A stretch of 34,167 bases of DNA from an uncultured bacterium (GCA_903825575.1 CAIKAW010000006.1:1-34167); one strand, 5' to 3'. Counted from the first letter of the stretch, positions 7,530 to 14,504 are shown. Notes: generated from the sequence alone by a model not told the origin. Program-made: numbers and translations.

Positions 7530-8116
7530 GAGGTCTGCCGCACTACAAAGAAGTCGAAGGTGCGCGACTTTGTGCCTGCCTGCCACGCGCGTGACAAAGT
7601 GCCTGAAAGGTCGATGGCTGCCGTAGTAGCACCGCAGGTCGATGACGTCGCGGATGCCGCGTTGTAGCAGACCGGAGTAATCGTTGTGGATAGTTCAGTG
7701 AGCAGAGTCTGGTTGGTGGAAGTTGTTCCGTGGCATTCGCTCCGAGTCAGGTTCGTGCCCGACTGGCTGTAGAAGACGGCCGTTACCGTGGCGTCGCTCG
7801 GATTTGAAGGCACCAGTTGCAGCAAGACCGCACCGCTGCCGCAAGCCGGCGCATTCGCGTTTACCTGAATGCTGCCGGCCGTGGCTCCGGCGACGTCGGC
7901 ACTGAGGGCCGTGGAAGCGAACATGACTTGGTTGTCTTGCGACAGTCCTGCCTTCGCAGGCACTGAACTTCGCGCGACCGTGTAGACGAGGCCAACGGAC
8001 ACCACGCTTAGCAACCCCAGAATCATGACGGAGACGGCCAATTCGACCAAGGTCAGGCCGCGGTCGTCGGCCGGTCGGTCGGCGCGATATCCAAATGCCC
8101 AGCCAGTCCGGTTCAT
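7526..8116 (-). CDS. PilW-like type IV minor prepilin
   Basis: 196 residues. It carries a class III (type IV) prepilin signal: a basic leader ending DDRG, then LTLVELAVSVMILGLLSVV, with cleavage expected after Gly and Glu at mature position 5, followed by a hydrophobic helix. The rest is a Ser/Thr/Ala-rich globular domain with several cysteines (ACGSG, SECHG, PVCYN, STCGA) that could form disulfides outside the cell. The start is ATG 8116, whose last bases overlap the stop of the upstream prepilin gene (ATGA), preferred over the upstream in-frame start at 8185. It is the fourth gene of the pilus operon. PilW-like proteins help prime pilus assembly; the exact class is inferred from position and size. 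Confidence 0.8.
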   Translation of the reverse strand: MNRTGWAFGYRADRPADDRGLTLVELAVSVMILGLLSVVSVGLVYTVARSSVPAKAGLSQDNQVMFASTALSADVAGATAGSIQVNANAPACGSGAVLLQLVPSNPSDATVTAVFYSQSGTNLTRSECHGTTSTNQTLLTELSTTITPVCYNAASATSSTCGATTAAIDLSGTLSRAWQAGTKSRTFDFFVVRQTS

Positions 8117-8571
8117 TTGCCGACCACCACGGTTAGAGTTTGGGAGCCGCTGGTCGCGCGTCCAGTGATGTTGATCCCAGTCCATTGGACGGGTACGACT
8201 ACTTCAAGCACCCCGTGGTCGCTCACTGCATCGCAGGCCGTGAAGGTGTTCGTGCCTGATGCGATCGTTCCGTAGAAGTAGTTCGCCGTCCCCAGAGTGA
8301 CCCCAGAAAGGCTTGCATCCTCCGCGGACAAGGCGGTGTCGATCTGGGATGTGTTCGCGCATGAGGTGACGTTGAGGTTCTGAACCCGTTGGGCAACGGA
8401 GTACATCGCGGTTCCCAAATTGGCCTGAGTGTCGCGCGCGCTGGTAAATGAGAATGAGTCAAGCGCCCCGGCGACCAGAGTGGCAATGGCCCCCGAAAGG
8501 AGCACCAGCGACATCAGAATCTCGACCAAGGTTTCACCGCGATCGTTGCTGGCAAAGTTGTGCTTAGCCAT
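8113..8571 (-). CDS. PilV-like type IV minor prepilin
   Basis: 152 residues. The leader ends NDRG and is followed by ETLVEILMSLVLLSGAIATLV: a prepilin peptidase site with Glu at both mature positions 1 and 5, a form seen in actinobacterial pseudopilins where Phe/Met at +1 is replaced. One membrane helix is followed by a small domain with two cysteines (TSCAN, TACDA). The start ATG 8571 shares a base with the pilC stop (TGATG), so translation is coupled. Minor pilins of this kind sit at the pilus tip and assist initiation. The third gene of the operon. Confidence 0.82.
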   Translation of the reverse strand: MAKHNFASNDRGETLVEILMSLVLLSGAIATLVAGALDSFSFTSARDTQANLGTAMYSVAQRVQNLNVTSCANTSQIDTALSAEDASLSGVTLGTANYFYGTIASGTNTFTACDAVSDHGVLEVVVPVQWTGINITGRATSGSQTLTVVVGK

Positions 8572-9728
8572 CAGTGCACCTGTCGGAAGATCCCGTACAT
8601 GGCAGAGATTAGGGCTACCGCAACAAAGCCGACGGAAATCCCAACCCCCACAACTACGGCGGGCTCGATGAGGGTCGTGAGGCGCTTGAGTTTGTAATCA
8701 AGTTCGGCAGCGTAGTAATCGGCAGCGACGTCGAGTTGTTCGGGAAGCGACCCAGTCTCCTCACCAACTCGAATCATCTGAAGCGCCGTGCCCGGCATGA
8801 CCCCGGTGGAGTTAAGGGCCGAACTCAGGGATCCACCGTTGATTACAAGTCGTTCAACCTCGACGATTGCTTCCACGTAAACGGCGTTGGAGAGGGCTTC
8901 ACCGGCGACACCGAGGCCAGCGAGAAGGCCGACGCCCGAACGTTCCAGCGATGCAATCAGGCGGCAGAACCGTTCAGTCAGGGCCAATTGCACGATCGGT
9001 CCCACAAGAGGCAACCGCAGCAGCAATCGGTCGAAACGCAACTTGCCCCAGGGTTGGTGACGGACCCAGGCGAGGCCAATTCCGAGCATGATTAGGGCCG
9101 CCGCAATGGCGAGCCCCCATTGACCTACGAAGTGCGCGCCGTTGAGAAGTGCACGGGTTGCAAATGGGAGCTTGGCGTTGAGGCTTGTGAAGAAGATCTG
9201 AAACTTGGGTAGTACTGAGATGCAAAGGATTGAGACGGTGACCAGCGCCATGCCAACGACGATTGCCGGGTAGGTCAGCGAACTCTTCACCTTTTGCCTG
9301 GCCTCGAGGTCGCGCTCTAGATAGGTGGCAAGTTGATCTAGCACATCGTCGAGTCGACCGGTCATTTCGGCTGCGCGCATCATGCGGCGATAGAAGTGTG
9401 GAAAATCCTTCGGGTAGCCATCGATCACTGCACTGAGCGGAACGCCGTCGGCAAGCTGGACCTGCATTCCAGTGGCGACGCGACGGACAGCCTCGCTCTC
9501 TCCGTCAGTCCGCAGAACGTCAAGGGCCCGCAACAAGGTAATCCCGGCTCGAGTGAACGCCGATAGCTGCCGTGACATGTGCACCAGTTCGGAGCGCTTG
9601 ATGTGCTTTTGAGTGATATTCGGGTTCAAGGTGAATCGCGGCGCGGCCTTATCCCGTGGCGACCCAGCTCGCCGGCGCCCGTTTCCAGCAGGAGACGAAC
9701 CGGAAGTGACTTCATCGGTCAGTGCCAT
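8571..9728 (-). CDS. pilC: Type II secretion/type IV pilus inner-membrane platform protein PilC
   Basis: 385 residues. It has the two tandem T2SSF (GspF/PilC) domains, about residues 50-175 and 255-375: the first opens with MSRQLSAFTRAGITLLRALDVL, the second with ERFCRLIASLERSGVGLLAGL. Each is followed by a hydrophobic segment (YPAIVVGMALVTVSILCISVL and VVVGVGISVGFVAVALISAMY). PilC is the membrane platform that couples the PilB/PilT ATPases to pilin polymerisation. The N-terminal ~35 residues are basic and low-complexity. ATG 9728 has a good GAGGT site upstream. The motor ATPases are not in the window and must be encoded elsewhere. Confidence 0.93.
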   Translation of the reverse strand: MALTDEVTSGSSPAGNGRRRAGSPRDKAAPRFTLNPNITQKHIKRSELVHMSRQLSAFTRAGITLLRALDVLRTDGESEAVRRVATGMQVQLADGVPLSAVIDGYPKDFPHFYRRMMRAAEMTGRLDDVLDQLATYLERDLEARQKVKSSLTYPAIVVGMALVTVSILCISVLPKFQIFFTSLNAKLPFATRALLNGAHFVGQWGLAIAAALIMLGIGLAWVRHQPWGKLRFDRLLLRLPLVGPIVQLALTERFCRLIASLERSGVGLLAGLGVAGEALSNAVYVEAIVEVERLVINGGSLSSALNSTGVMPGTALQMIRVGEETGSLPEQLDVAADYYAAELDYKLKRLTTLIEPAVVVGVGISVGFVAVALISAMYGIFRQVH

Positions 9729-9828
9729 TTGGTTACCTCATTTGCTGGATTGGGCATCAAGTCAGAACGTGGCTGCTGCGCCGGCATCGAGTCGGGCTTG
9801 CTTTCGAATCACTGGACTCGGATTTGGT

Positions 9829-9869
9829 TGAACGGGTAGGTGCGAAGCAGTTCCACACCCACCCGTTCA
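9829..9869 (-). terminator. Hairpin between major pilin and pilC (attenuator or processing signal)
   Basis: Arms 9829-9842 (TGAACGGGTAGGTG) and 9856-9869 pair over 14 positions with one mismatch and a 13-base loop. Two smaller palindromes follow toward the pilin gene (9869-9881 and 9883-9894). There is no T-tract on the minus strand. Such a structure behind a pilin gene would let the pilin be made in excess over pilC and the minor pilins; that is inference. Confidence 0.55.
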
Positions 9870-9906
9870 GGCCAAGGGCCTAGATCAAATGATCTTGGAC
9901 GCTAGG

Positions 9907-10260
9907 TCAGCAGGTGGCAGGGCCGCCGGCGCCGGTCGTAACGGAAACTGCGCCGGTTGCCGATGAGTAGGCGAACGTGACGCCGGTCAGCGCCGGGGTG
10001 GACTTGAGGTATGACGGCACCAGCGAAGCGATAGCAGCTGGGTAGGTGTTGGAGTTGTTGGCGTAGTACGCCTCAACTGCGGTCTGCGCCTCGTTCAGCG
10101 TCTGCTTGCAGGCAGCTGCTGCACCATTGTTGGTGACACCACTGACTGAGAAGACCACGATTGCGGCCAAGATACCGATGATCACGATGACGATCAGAAG
10201 CTCGATCAGCGTGAAGCCGTCCGCGCCGTCTTCCTGGTAGCGGCGTACGCGTTCCATCAT
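9907..10260 (-). CDS. pilA: Major type IV pilin (PilA-like)
   Basis: 117 residues. The short leader MMERVRRYQEDGADG ends at Gly15, followed by FTLIELLIVIVIIGILAAI: a textbook type IV prepilin site with Phe1 and Glu5 in the mature protein. The globular part has exactly two cysteines, Cys51 and the terminal Cys117, suiting the disulfide that closes the pilin D-region. ATG 10260 is chosen over the longer frame because AAGGAG stands 6-7 bases upstream; the extra residues from 10338 would break the leader pattern. Hydrophobicity and small size mark it as the fibre subunit. It is the first gene of the operon and is preceded by a long leader region. Confidence 0.92.
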   Translation of the reverse strand: MMERVRRYQEDGADGFTLIELLIVIVIIGILAAIVVFSVSGVTNNGAAAACKQTLNEAQTAVEAYYANNSNTYPAAIASLVPSYLKSTPALTGVTFAYSSATGAVSVTTGAGGPATC

Positions 10261-10432
10261 TTCTTTCTCCTTTAGGGACGGCCCGGGTAGTGGCCTTTTG
10301 GTTGGACGATTTGTCCAATGCCGGGAACTCTCGGTCACTTAGGGCAATGCCGCAAACGCGTGAAACGCTTTGGTTGAATCTTCAGGTTTTTGCAACTTAC
10401 CTGCCACCTAGTACTTCTCGTCGCTATCAGAA

Positions 10433-10458
10433 GATCACGGAAAGTAGTGATCGCACTA
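10433..10458. promoter_or_regulatory. Overlapping palindromes, possible operator upstream of pilA
   Basis: GATCAC(N8)GTGATC spans 10433-10452 and TAGTG(ATCG)CACTA spans 10445-10458; they share GTGATC, so the two structures are mutually exclusive if formed in RNA. As DNA they look like a dimeric regulator site. No regulator gene is adjacent, so the protein is unknown. Confidence 0.4.
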
Positions 10459-10658
10459 AGTTCTTCTCATGGTTTCTTCATTGTGGTCACGCAACATCAC
10501 TGCACTGCCAAGTAACGCAGTTGCCGCTACTGGCATTTAGCAGGTCTTGGATCCAGAATTGAGATAGCAGAGGCCGCTGCTGGACATCGGCGAGGTCACC
10601 TAGAGTAGTTGCGACTACTGCGCTGGGTGTCGGTCTGGTGGCTGCCTCAACTTGTGAA

Positions 10659-10664
10659 TACGCT
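10659..10664 (+). promoter_or_regulatory. Putative -10 element of a leaderless promoter (methyltransferase)
   Basis: TACGCT lies exactly 6 nt before ATG 10671, and the bases between (CCGGTG) offer no Shine-Dalgarno. It supports the ATG 10671 start over the upstream in-frame start at 10638. Confidence 0.45.
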
Positions 10665-10670
10665 CCGGTG

Positions 10671-11351
10671 ATGAACTCAACGGATGCCGCCGATCCCTAT
10701 GAGGCAATCACTTCGGCCAAGCGCGCCTATGCGGTTGGCAGTAGCCCCGAGGCGATGCGCGCGTTCTACGACACTTGGTCGACAACATATGACGACGATT
10801 TCGGCGAGGCCGGCGGCTATATCTACCGAGCCCAAGTTGCGAACGTCTATCTGTCACAGGCGAATTCCGACGATGTACCTATAGCCGATGTTGGTTGTGG
10901 CACCGGGTTGGTGGGCTTGGCTCTGGCGTCATCGGGCCGACCGGTTGATGGGTTCGACGTGTCACTTGGGATGCTCGCCAAGGCCGGCGACAAGCACGTG
11001 TACCGCGAGTTGATTGAAGCTGATCTAACAATCGGCCCCAAACAGCCAAGTGCTTATGGCGCGGTGGTTAGTTCCGGAACATTCACGGTCGGCCATCTAG
11101 GTCCTGATGCGTTGGCGAAGGCCCTGCATTTGGGGCGAACATCTGCGCTGTGCGTGATCGGTATCAACAGTCAGCACTATCGCGATGCAGGCTTTGCTGA
11201 CTGTGTAGCGAAGTGGACCGAGTCCGGGGCGATTAGCGATCTGCAAGTCCGCACTGTGCCTATCTATCGGGATGCGGGCAACCCAGAAGATCCTGCGGAC
11301 GTTGCTCTTGTGCTGGTATTCCGATTGGCAAACGCCGCTCTGCTCACCTGA
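10671..11351 (+). CDS. Class I SAM-dependent methyltransferase (METTL27/WBSCR27-like)
   Basis: 226 residues from ATG 10671. The SAM-binding motif I, PIADVGCGTGLVGLALA, lies near residues 69-85, with the acidic end of strand 2 at GFDVS and a later VVSSGTF strand. The pre-motif AFYDTWSTTYDDDF resembles the Williams-Beuren METTL27 group of methyltransferases rather than rRNA or quinone enzymes. Substrate unknown. It faces away from the pilin operon and converges on the SIMPL gene; a 16-bp hairpin at its 3' end includes its last codons. The start rests on the TACGCT element 6 bases upstream. Confidence 0.8.
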   Translation: MNSTDAADPYEAITSAKRAYAVGSSPEAMRAFYDTWSTTYDDDFGEAGGYIYRAQVANVYLSQANSDDVPIADVGCGTGLVGLALASSGRPVDGFDVSLGMLAKAGDKHVYRELIEADLTIGPKQPSAYGAVVSSGTFTVGHLGPDALAKALHLGRTSALCVIGINSQHYRDAGFADCVAKWTESGAISDLQVRTVPIYRDAGNPEDPADVALVLVFRLANAALLT

Positions 11352-11375
11352 ACTGTCGGGCAGAGCGGCGTTTGC
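11328..11375. terminator. Bidirectional terminator hairpin between convergent genes
   Basis: A perfect 16-bp inverted repeat: 11328-11343 (GCAAACGCCGCTCTGC) pairs with 11360-11375 across a 16-base loop. The left arm is inside the last codons of the methyltransferase gene and the right arm ends one base before the stop triplet of the convergent SIMPL gene (11377-11379). No T-tract is present, which is usual for actinobacterial terminators. Confidence 0.75.
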
Positions 11376-11376
11376 G

Positions 11377-12162
11377 TCACACCAGTGAGAAGACGACGGT
11401 CACGTCGACCGTGACGTTCGTACTTCCGGCCTGAATCGGAACCGATGCGGCCGAGGCTCCGGCTACTGCCCGGAAATCGACCCCGTAGTTCACCGGGTTC
11501 TGTGATTGAACGCTTTCGCTGATGCTCTGGACCGCACCTACCGTGCGACCAGCGGCGGTGGCGTACTGCGTCGCCTTAATGCGCGCGTTGCTGATGGCAT
11601 CGGCCCGAGCTGCGGCCATCAGACTCGAATCGTCGCTGAGCGCGACGTTGACGCCATCAACGCGAACGCTGTTTCCGCCAGCATCAACCGCTGCGCCCAG
11701 AGCCGCACCTGCAGTGCTGAGATCGCGCAACGTCGCCGTCAGGCTTTCGTATACCTGGTAGCCACTTGGTGTTCCGTTGGTTGAGTAGTTCGGCTGAATC
11801 GACATGTTCGATGTCTGCATATCCTTTGCCAGTACGCCGTTTCCGGACAAAGAGTTCTGCACGGCCTTCGCAGTCCGGTTGGCAGCAGCCAATGCGTCGT
11901 TGATGTTCGCGGCCGTCGTATTGACGGATAGCGAAATATTCAGGCTGTCGGGGATCCCGGTTACCTTCCCTGAACCGGTGACGGTGATACCTGTAGCACC
12001 CGGACTGGCAATGTTCGCAGTCGAACTCAAGGCGACAGGTGAGTAGTTGGGGGCGGCCGCAGCAACGCTGGGGCGGCTTGAGCCGAGCAGGTAGGCGGCG
12101 AGGATGACGACGGCCGCAAGAGCGACGGTGGCGGTAGTTCTGCGATTCAAGGTGATGGTCAT
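11377..12162 (-). CDS. SIMPL (DUF541) domain protein, membrane-anchored or secreted
   Basis: 261 residues from ATG 12162. The N-terminus has basic residues, then TATVALAAVVILAAYLLG, an export signal or anchor, so the rest is extracytoplasmic. The SIMPL domain shows in ITVTGSGKVTGIPDSLNISLSV at its start and in the later AARADAISNARIKATQYATAAG helix, the most conserved part of DUF541. Family members are linked to oxidative and cell-envelope stress, without a defined reaction. The start at 12162 is preferred over an in-frame TTG at 12189. It lies downstream of the ECF sigma/anti-sigma pair on the same strand, but a strong hairpin separates them, so co-transcription is uncertain. Confidence 0.85.
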   Translation of the reverse strand: MTITLNRRTTATVALAAVVILAAYLLGSSRPSVAAAAPNYSPVALSSTANIASPGATGITVTGSGKVTGIPDSLNISLSVNTTAANINDALAAANRTAKAVQNSLSGNGVLAKDMQTSNMSIQPNYSTNGTPSGYQVYESLTATLRDLSTAGAALGAAVDAGGNSVRVDGVNVALSDDSSLMAAARADAISNARIKATQYATAAGRTVGAVQSISESVQSQNPVNYGVDFRAVAGASAASVPIQAGSTNVTVDVTVVFSLV

Positions 12163-12182
12163 GTGCCTATGACGCAAGTTCA

Positions 12183-12213
12183 CTGCCAACGGTTCCCAAC
12201 CGTTTTTTGGCAG
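12183..12213. terminator. Hairpin between anti-sigma gene and SIMPL gene
   Basis: CTGCCAA (12183-12189) pairs with TTGGCAG (12207-12213) and CGGTT (12190-12194) with AACCG (12198-12202), with a bulge of four T and a CCC loop. Read on the plus strand the inner stem is followed by a run of T, the classical terminator form, yet both flanking genes lie on the minus strand. It may stop sigma/anti-sigma mRNA or an antisense transcript. Confidence 0.5.
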
Positions 12214-12225
12214 CTGCCGAATCCC

Positions 12226-12864
12226 TTAGGCGCTTAGCGGCACGCTGACCAAGACCGCAGAGGTGCCCGAGTCCACAACGTCTAGCGCGCTCAGGGACGC
12301 AGGGACGAGGGGGACTGATGCTGAGAACGATGCTGCCCCGCTGTAGTTGGCAACCCAAGTCGGACCCCAGCTGGTTTGACCGTCGACACCGCGGATCAGC
12401 AGGGTGCACTTGGTGCCAGGAGTCACTCCGGTCAAGCGGATTCGCAGGCTGCTGCCAGCTGCCGCAGCGCTCACGGTGATGGTGGCGGCAACGCCGGAGG
12501 TGTCAGCCACCGCAGAGTACGTATGCACCGGCCGTTCGTGTCGAGTGGCGGCCGCCAACCAGCCAGCCGACATGCCGACGAACAGTACTGATGCGGCCAC
12601 GGCGGCAATTAGTCGACGCATGCGGGCGGGACGCGATTCGGCCCGTGCCGCCTGCAAGAGCCGCTGCAATGACAATTCGTCGACGCCGTTGGCGAGAGCC
12701 GGAAGTTCAGCGAAGTGGTCGAGCAACGCAGGCAAAGGCTCAAGCTCCAGGAGGTCAGCGCGACAGTCCGGGCAGTTCGACAGATGTGCAGCCACCTCGG
12801 GCGGCAATGCCGTTCGCGACAGCAAGGCCGTCGCAAATTCCTCACGCGTGTCTTGGCAATTCAT
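12226..12864 (-). CDS. Anti-sigma factor with zf-HC2 zinc finger
   Basis: 212 residues. N-terminal zf-HC2 domain: Cys3, then His27-x3-Cys31-x2-Cys34 (AAHLSNCPDCRADLL), the zinc-binding motif of ECF anti-sigma factors. One membrane helix follows near residues 84-107 and then a ~100-residue extracytoplasmic beta-like domain (RLTGVTPGTKCTLLIRGVDG). Such proteins hold their cognate sigma factor at the membrane and release it on an envelope signal. Its start codon overlaps the stop of the sigma gene (ATGA, 12861-12864), which assigns it as that sigma factor's partner. Confidence 0.92.
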   Translation of the reverse strand: MNCQDTREEFATALLSRTALPPEVAAHLSNCPDCRADLLELEPLPALLDHFAELPALANGVDELSLQRLLQAARAESRPARMRRLIAAVAASVLFVGMSAGWLAAATRHERPVHTYSAVADTSGVAATITVSAAAAGSSLRIRLTGVTPGTKCTLLIRGVDGQTSWGPTWVANYSGAASFSASVPLVPASLSALDVVDSGTSAVLVSVPLSA

Positions 12865-13391
12865 TGCACTATTCCTCGTTCCTCGCAGGCGTTGCGCAGC
12901 GCTCGAAGCGCGTAGTAGGCCCGAGATTTGACGGTCCCCACCGGAACCCCTAACTTCTGCGCTGTTTCAGTTACGGAAAGGTCCTTCAAGTAGAGCTCTT
13001 CAATAACGCTGCGATGTTCCGGGCTCAGAGCTTGCATCGCGTCTGCGATTTCCATAGCTGCAAGCACCTGATCTAACGATCGATCGTTGGTGGCCCGTTG
13101 GATCTCAACATCCAGTGGTGACTCGCTAGGCCTGGCGCCGGCTGCTCGCTGAAGATCCACTATGAGGTTGCGGGCGACGGTGAACAGCCAACTGCGCATC
13201 TGGCCAGCTGTTGTCGAACCGTCGAATACGTCGGGGTGACGCCAAGCACGTAGCAGTGTTTCCTGCACCACGTCTTCGGCGCGTGCTCGATCTCCGCCAA
13301 GCAGGCGAGTGGCGTACCCAAGGAGAGGTCCAGCGAATTGGGCGTGCAGGTGCTGCAATAAGCCTTCACTCGCCACCGCAGCCCCCCTCAT
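12861..13391 (-). CDS. ECF-type RNA polymerase sigma factor (SigK-like group)
   Basis: 176 residues if ATG 13391 is used. Region 2 is seen in LLGGDRARAEDVVQETLLRAW, including the DVVQET core recognition helix, followed by AGQMRSWLFTVARNLIVDLQR. Region 4 is a helix-turn-helix, LSVTETAQKLGVPVGTVKSR. There is no region 1 or 3, as expected for group 4 sigma factors. A GTG five codons on (13376) has a much better ribosome-binding site (GAGGGGGG) and may be the true start. The gene is coupled to its anti-sigma gene and sits opposite an F420-type oxidoreductase gene. A GAACC-N16-CGTT motif in front suggests autoregulation. Confidence 0.92.
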   Translation of the reverse strand: MRGAAVASEGLLQHLHAQFAGPLLGYATRLLGGDRARAEDVVQETLLRAWRHPDVFDGSTTAGQMRSWLFTVARNLIVDLQRAAGARPSESPLDVEIQRATNDRSLDQVLAAMEIADAMQALSPEHRSVIEELYLKDLSVTETAQKLGVPVGTVKSRAYYALRALRNACEERGIVQ

Positions 13392-13399
13392 GTCCCTAG

Positions 13400-13424
13400 A
13401 ACGTATTCCAAAGTCCGGCGGTTC
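13400..13424 (-). promoter_or_regulatory. Putative ECF-type promoter of the sigma/anti-sigma operon
   Basis: On the minus strand GAACC (13424-13420) and CGTT (13403-13400) are separated by 16 bases, matching the ECF promoter form (G)GAAC-N16/17-CGTN. The CGTT ends 8 bases before ATG 13391, so the transcript would begin close to the start codon. Function is inferred from the match to the ECF consensus. Confidence 0.5.
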
Positions 13425-13467
13425 AGGGTGGAGCCGGCAAGTTAGGCGCAAATTCAGGGAACCTGCG

Positions 13468-13493
13468 GGAACAATCTGCTTCTCCCTAGCGTT
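13468..13493 (+). promoter_or_regulatory. Putative ECF-type promoter of the F420-type oxidoreductase gene
   Basis: GGAAC (13468-13472) and CGTT (13490-13493) are separated by 17 bases, matching ECF promoters such as those of actinobacterial SigE/SigK/SigR-like factors. It points toward the gene at 13543. A second GGAAC occurs 10 bases earlier (13458-13462). Confidence 0.5.
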
Positions 13494-13542
13494 CGAGGAG
13501 AGGATGTCAGGGGGCATCAACTGATCTTTGGGGGAGTTCGCC

Positions 13543-13971
13543 GTGGCCGAAATGAATGACTGGAATGCCCATATCATTTCCGAATTCCGGGCCAATGCTG
13601 GTCAAGTGGGTGGGCAGTTTGCCGGAGCGCCGATTGTTCTCATGCATCACCGTGGGCGCAAGAGTGGGACCGAATTCGTTAGCCCGGTTATGTATCTACC
13701 CGATGGAGCAGACGCTGACCGGATCTTCGTATTCGCTTCAAAGAGTGGAGCTCCAACGCATCCGGATTGGTACTACAACCTGACCGCGGCCGGCGAGGGC
13801 GTCGTCGAGGTTGGGACTCAAACCTACGCCGTAACCGTAACTGACCTGGTCGGTCAGGAACGCGAGCGAGTTTTCGCCGAGCAGGCCGCTAAGTACCCCG
13901 GCTTCGCCGAGTATGCGGAGAAGACCGCCGGAATCCGCACGATCCCGGTCCTCGCACTTTCTCGCCGCTGA
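13543..13971 (+). CDS. Deazaflavin (F420)-dependent nitroreductase/oxidoreductase family protein (DDN-like)
   Basis: 142 residues from GTG 13543. The split-beta-barrel flavin-binding fold of the Ddn family is marked by MHHRGRKSGTEFVSPVMYL and then RIFVFASKSGAPTHPDWYYNL, the best conserved segments, followed by VEVGTQTYAV. Characterised relatives use reduced coenzyme F420 to reduce quinones or nitro compounds, and some protect against oxidative stress. GTG 13543 is chosen because GGGGAG (13530-13535) is 7 bases upstream; TTG 13528 and ATG 13552 are in frame but fit worse. The adjoining ECF-type promoter motif suggests control by the divergent sigma factor. Confidence 0.88.
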   Translation: MAEMNDWNAHIISEFRANAGQVGGQFAGAPIVLMHHRGRKSGTEFVSPVMYLPDGADADRIFVFASKSGAPTHPDWYYNLTAAGEGVVEVGTQTYAVTVTDLVGQERERVFAEQAAKYPGFAEYAEKTAGIRTIPVLALSRR

Positions 13972-14009
13972 CACTCTGGACTATCCGACGACGCAGGCGG
14001 AGCTGGCCC

Positions 14010-14504
14010 CTAGCCGGTCTGTGTCGTACGGGAGACATAGAGCAACAACATGATGCAGGCGCCCTGCGCTTGGGCTGGACAAGTCGTGGTGACCTCAAGC
14101 ACTTCCCAGATGTTCGAATCGTGCCGAACAGCGGTGATGTGGTTGCGCGACAGATCAAGTCCTGGAGCCCAGCCGTCAGCTTTTAGGGTCAAGGTTACGT
14201 CATTGAGGCTAGTTGCCAGCTTTTCTTGAGCAAGACCAAAACTTGCCGTCCAACCGATTACGCGCCCAAGGAACTTGAACGGGCTCGGCGGCGCCAGAGC
14301 GGTGAGGCTCAAGGGTATGTGCACACGGTCGCCAAGTGGCTGGGTGCCCAAGCTTCCAGCGCTAGAAGATGCAGCGGCGCTTGCGGTCGCCGATGAACTT
14401 TGGGATGGCGTGCTGCTTACGGCGGGCACGGTCGTAGCCGAACAACCGAGCAACAAGGCACTCGTCGCAACTACCGCACATGTAGACGCCTTGCCGGCAA
14501 ACAT
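14010..14504 (-). CDS. Putative lipoprotein of unknown function
   Basis: 164 residues. An export signal ends in the lipobox LLLGC with Cys21 as the lipid-anchored residue. A Ser/Thr/Ala-rich linker (about 24-52) leads to a globular part with two cysteines (TTCPAQAQGACIM), which could form a disulfide. No domain is recognised. The ribosome-binding region GAGGAAGGG lies just before ATG 14504. It is preceded on the same strand by another lipoprotein gene with an 89-base gap. It ends 38 bases from the convergent oxidoreductase gene. Confidence 0.7.
   Translation of the reverse strand: MFAGKASTCAVVATSALLLGCSATTVPAVSSTPSQSSSATASAAASSSAGSLGTQPLGDRVHIPLSLTALAPPSPFKFLGRVIGWTASFGLAQEKLATSLNDVTLTLKADGWAPGLDLSRNHITAVRHDSNIWEVLEVTTTCPAQAQGACIMLLLYVSRTTQTG

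Larger units (their letters stand above)
10261..10670. other. 410-base non-coding region between pilA (-) and a methyltransferase gene (+), with palindromes
   Basis: No credible gene; a 90-codon frame at 10290-10562 looks non-coding. It is more AT-rich than its surroundings. Seen within it: GATCAC-N8-GTGATC at 10433-10452, overlapped by TAGTG-N4-CACTA at 10445-10458; GTGGTCAC at 10483-10490; and a hairpin TTGGAC-N5-GTCCAA at 10302-10318 close to the pilin ribosome-binding site. These could be operator sites and a structured pilin 5' leader. I searched by eye for the c-di-GMP-I (GEMM) riboswitch, common before pilin genes, and did not find its conserved core. The pilA promoter cannot be placed with certainty. 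Confidence 0.5.

Noticed and set aside
10261-10430. c-di-GMP (GEMM) riboswitch before the pilin gene
   Set aside because: Its conserved core was looked for on the minus strand and not found; only scattered weak similarity exists.
10290-10562. 90-codon plus-strand frame in the pilA-methyltransferase gap
   Set aside because: No ribosome-binding site, odd composition, no family resemblance, and it runs over palindromes; treated as non-coding.
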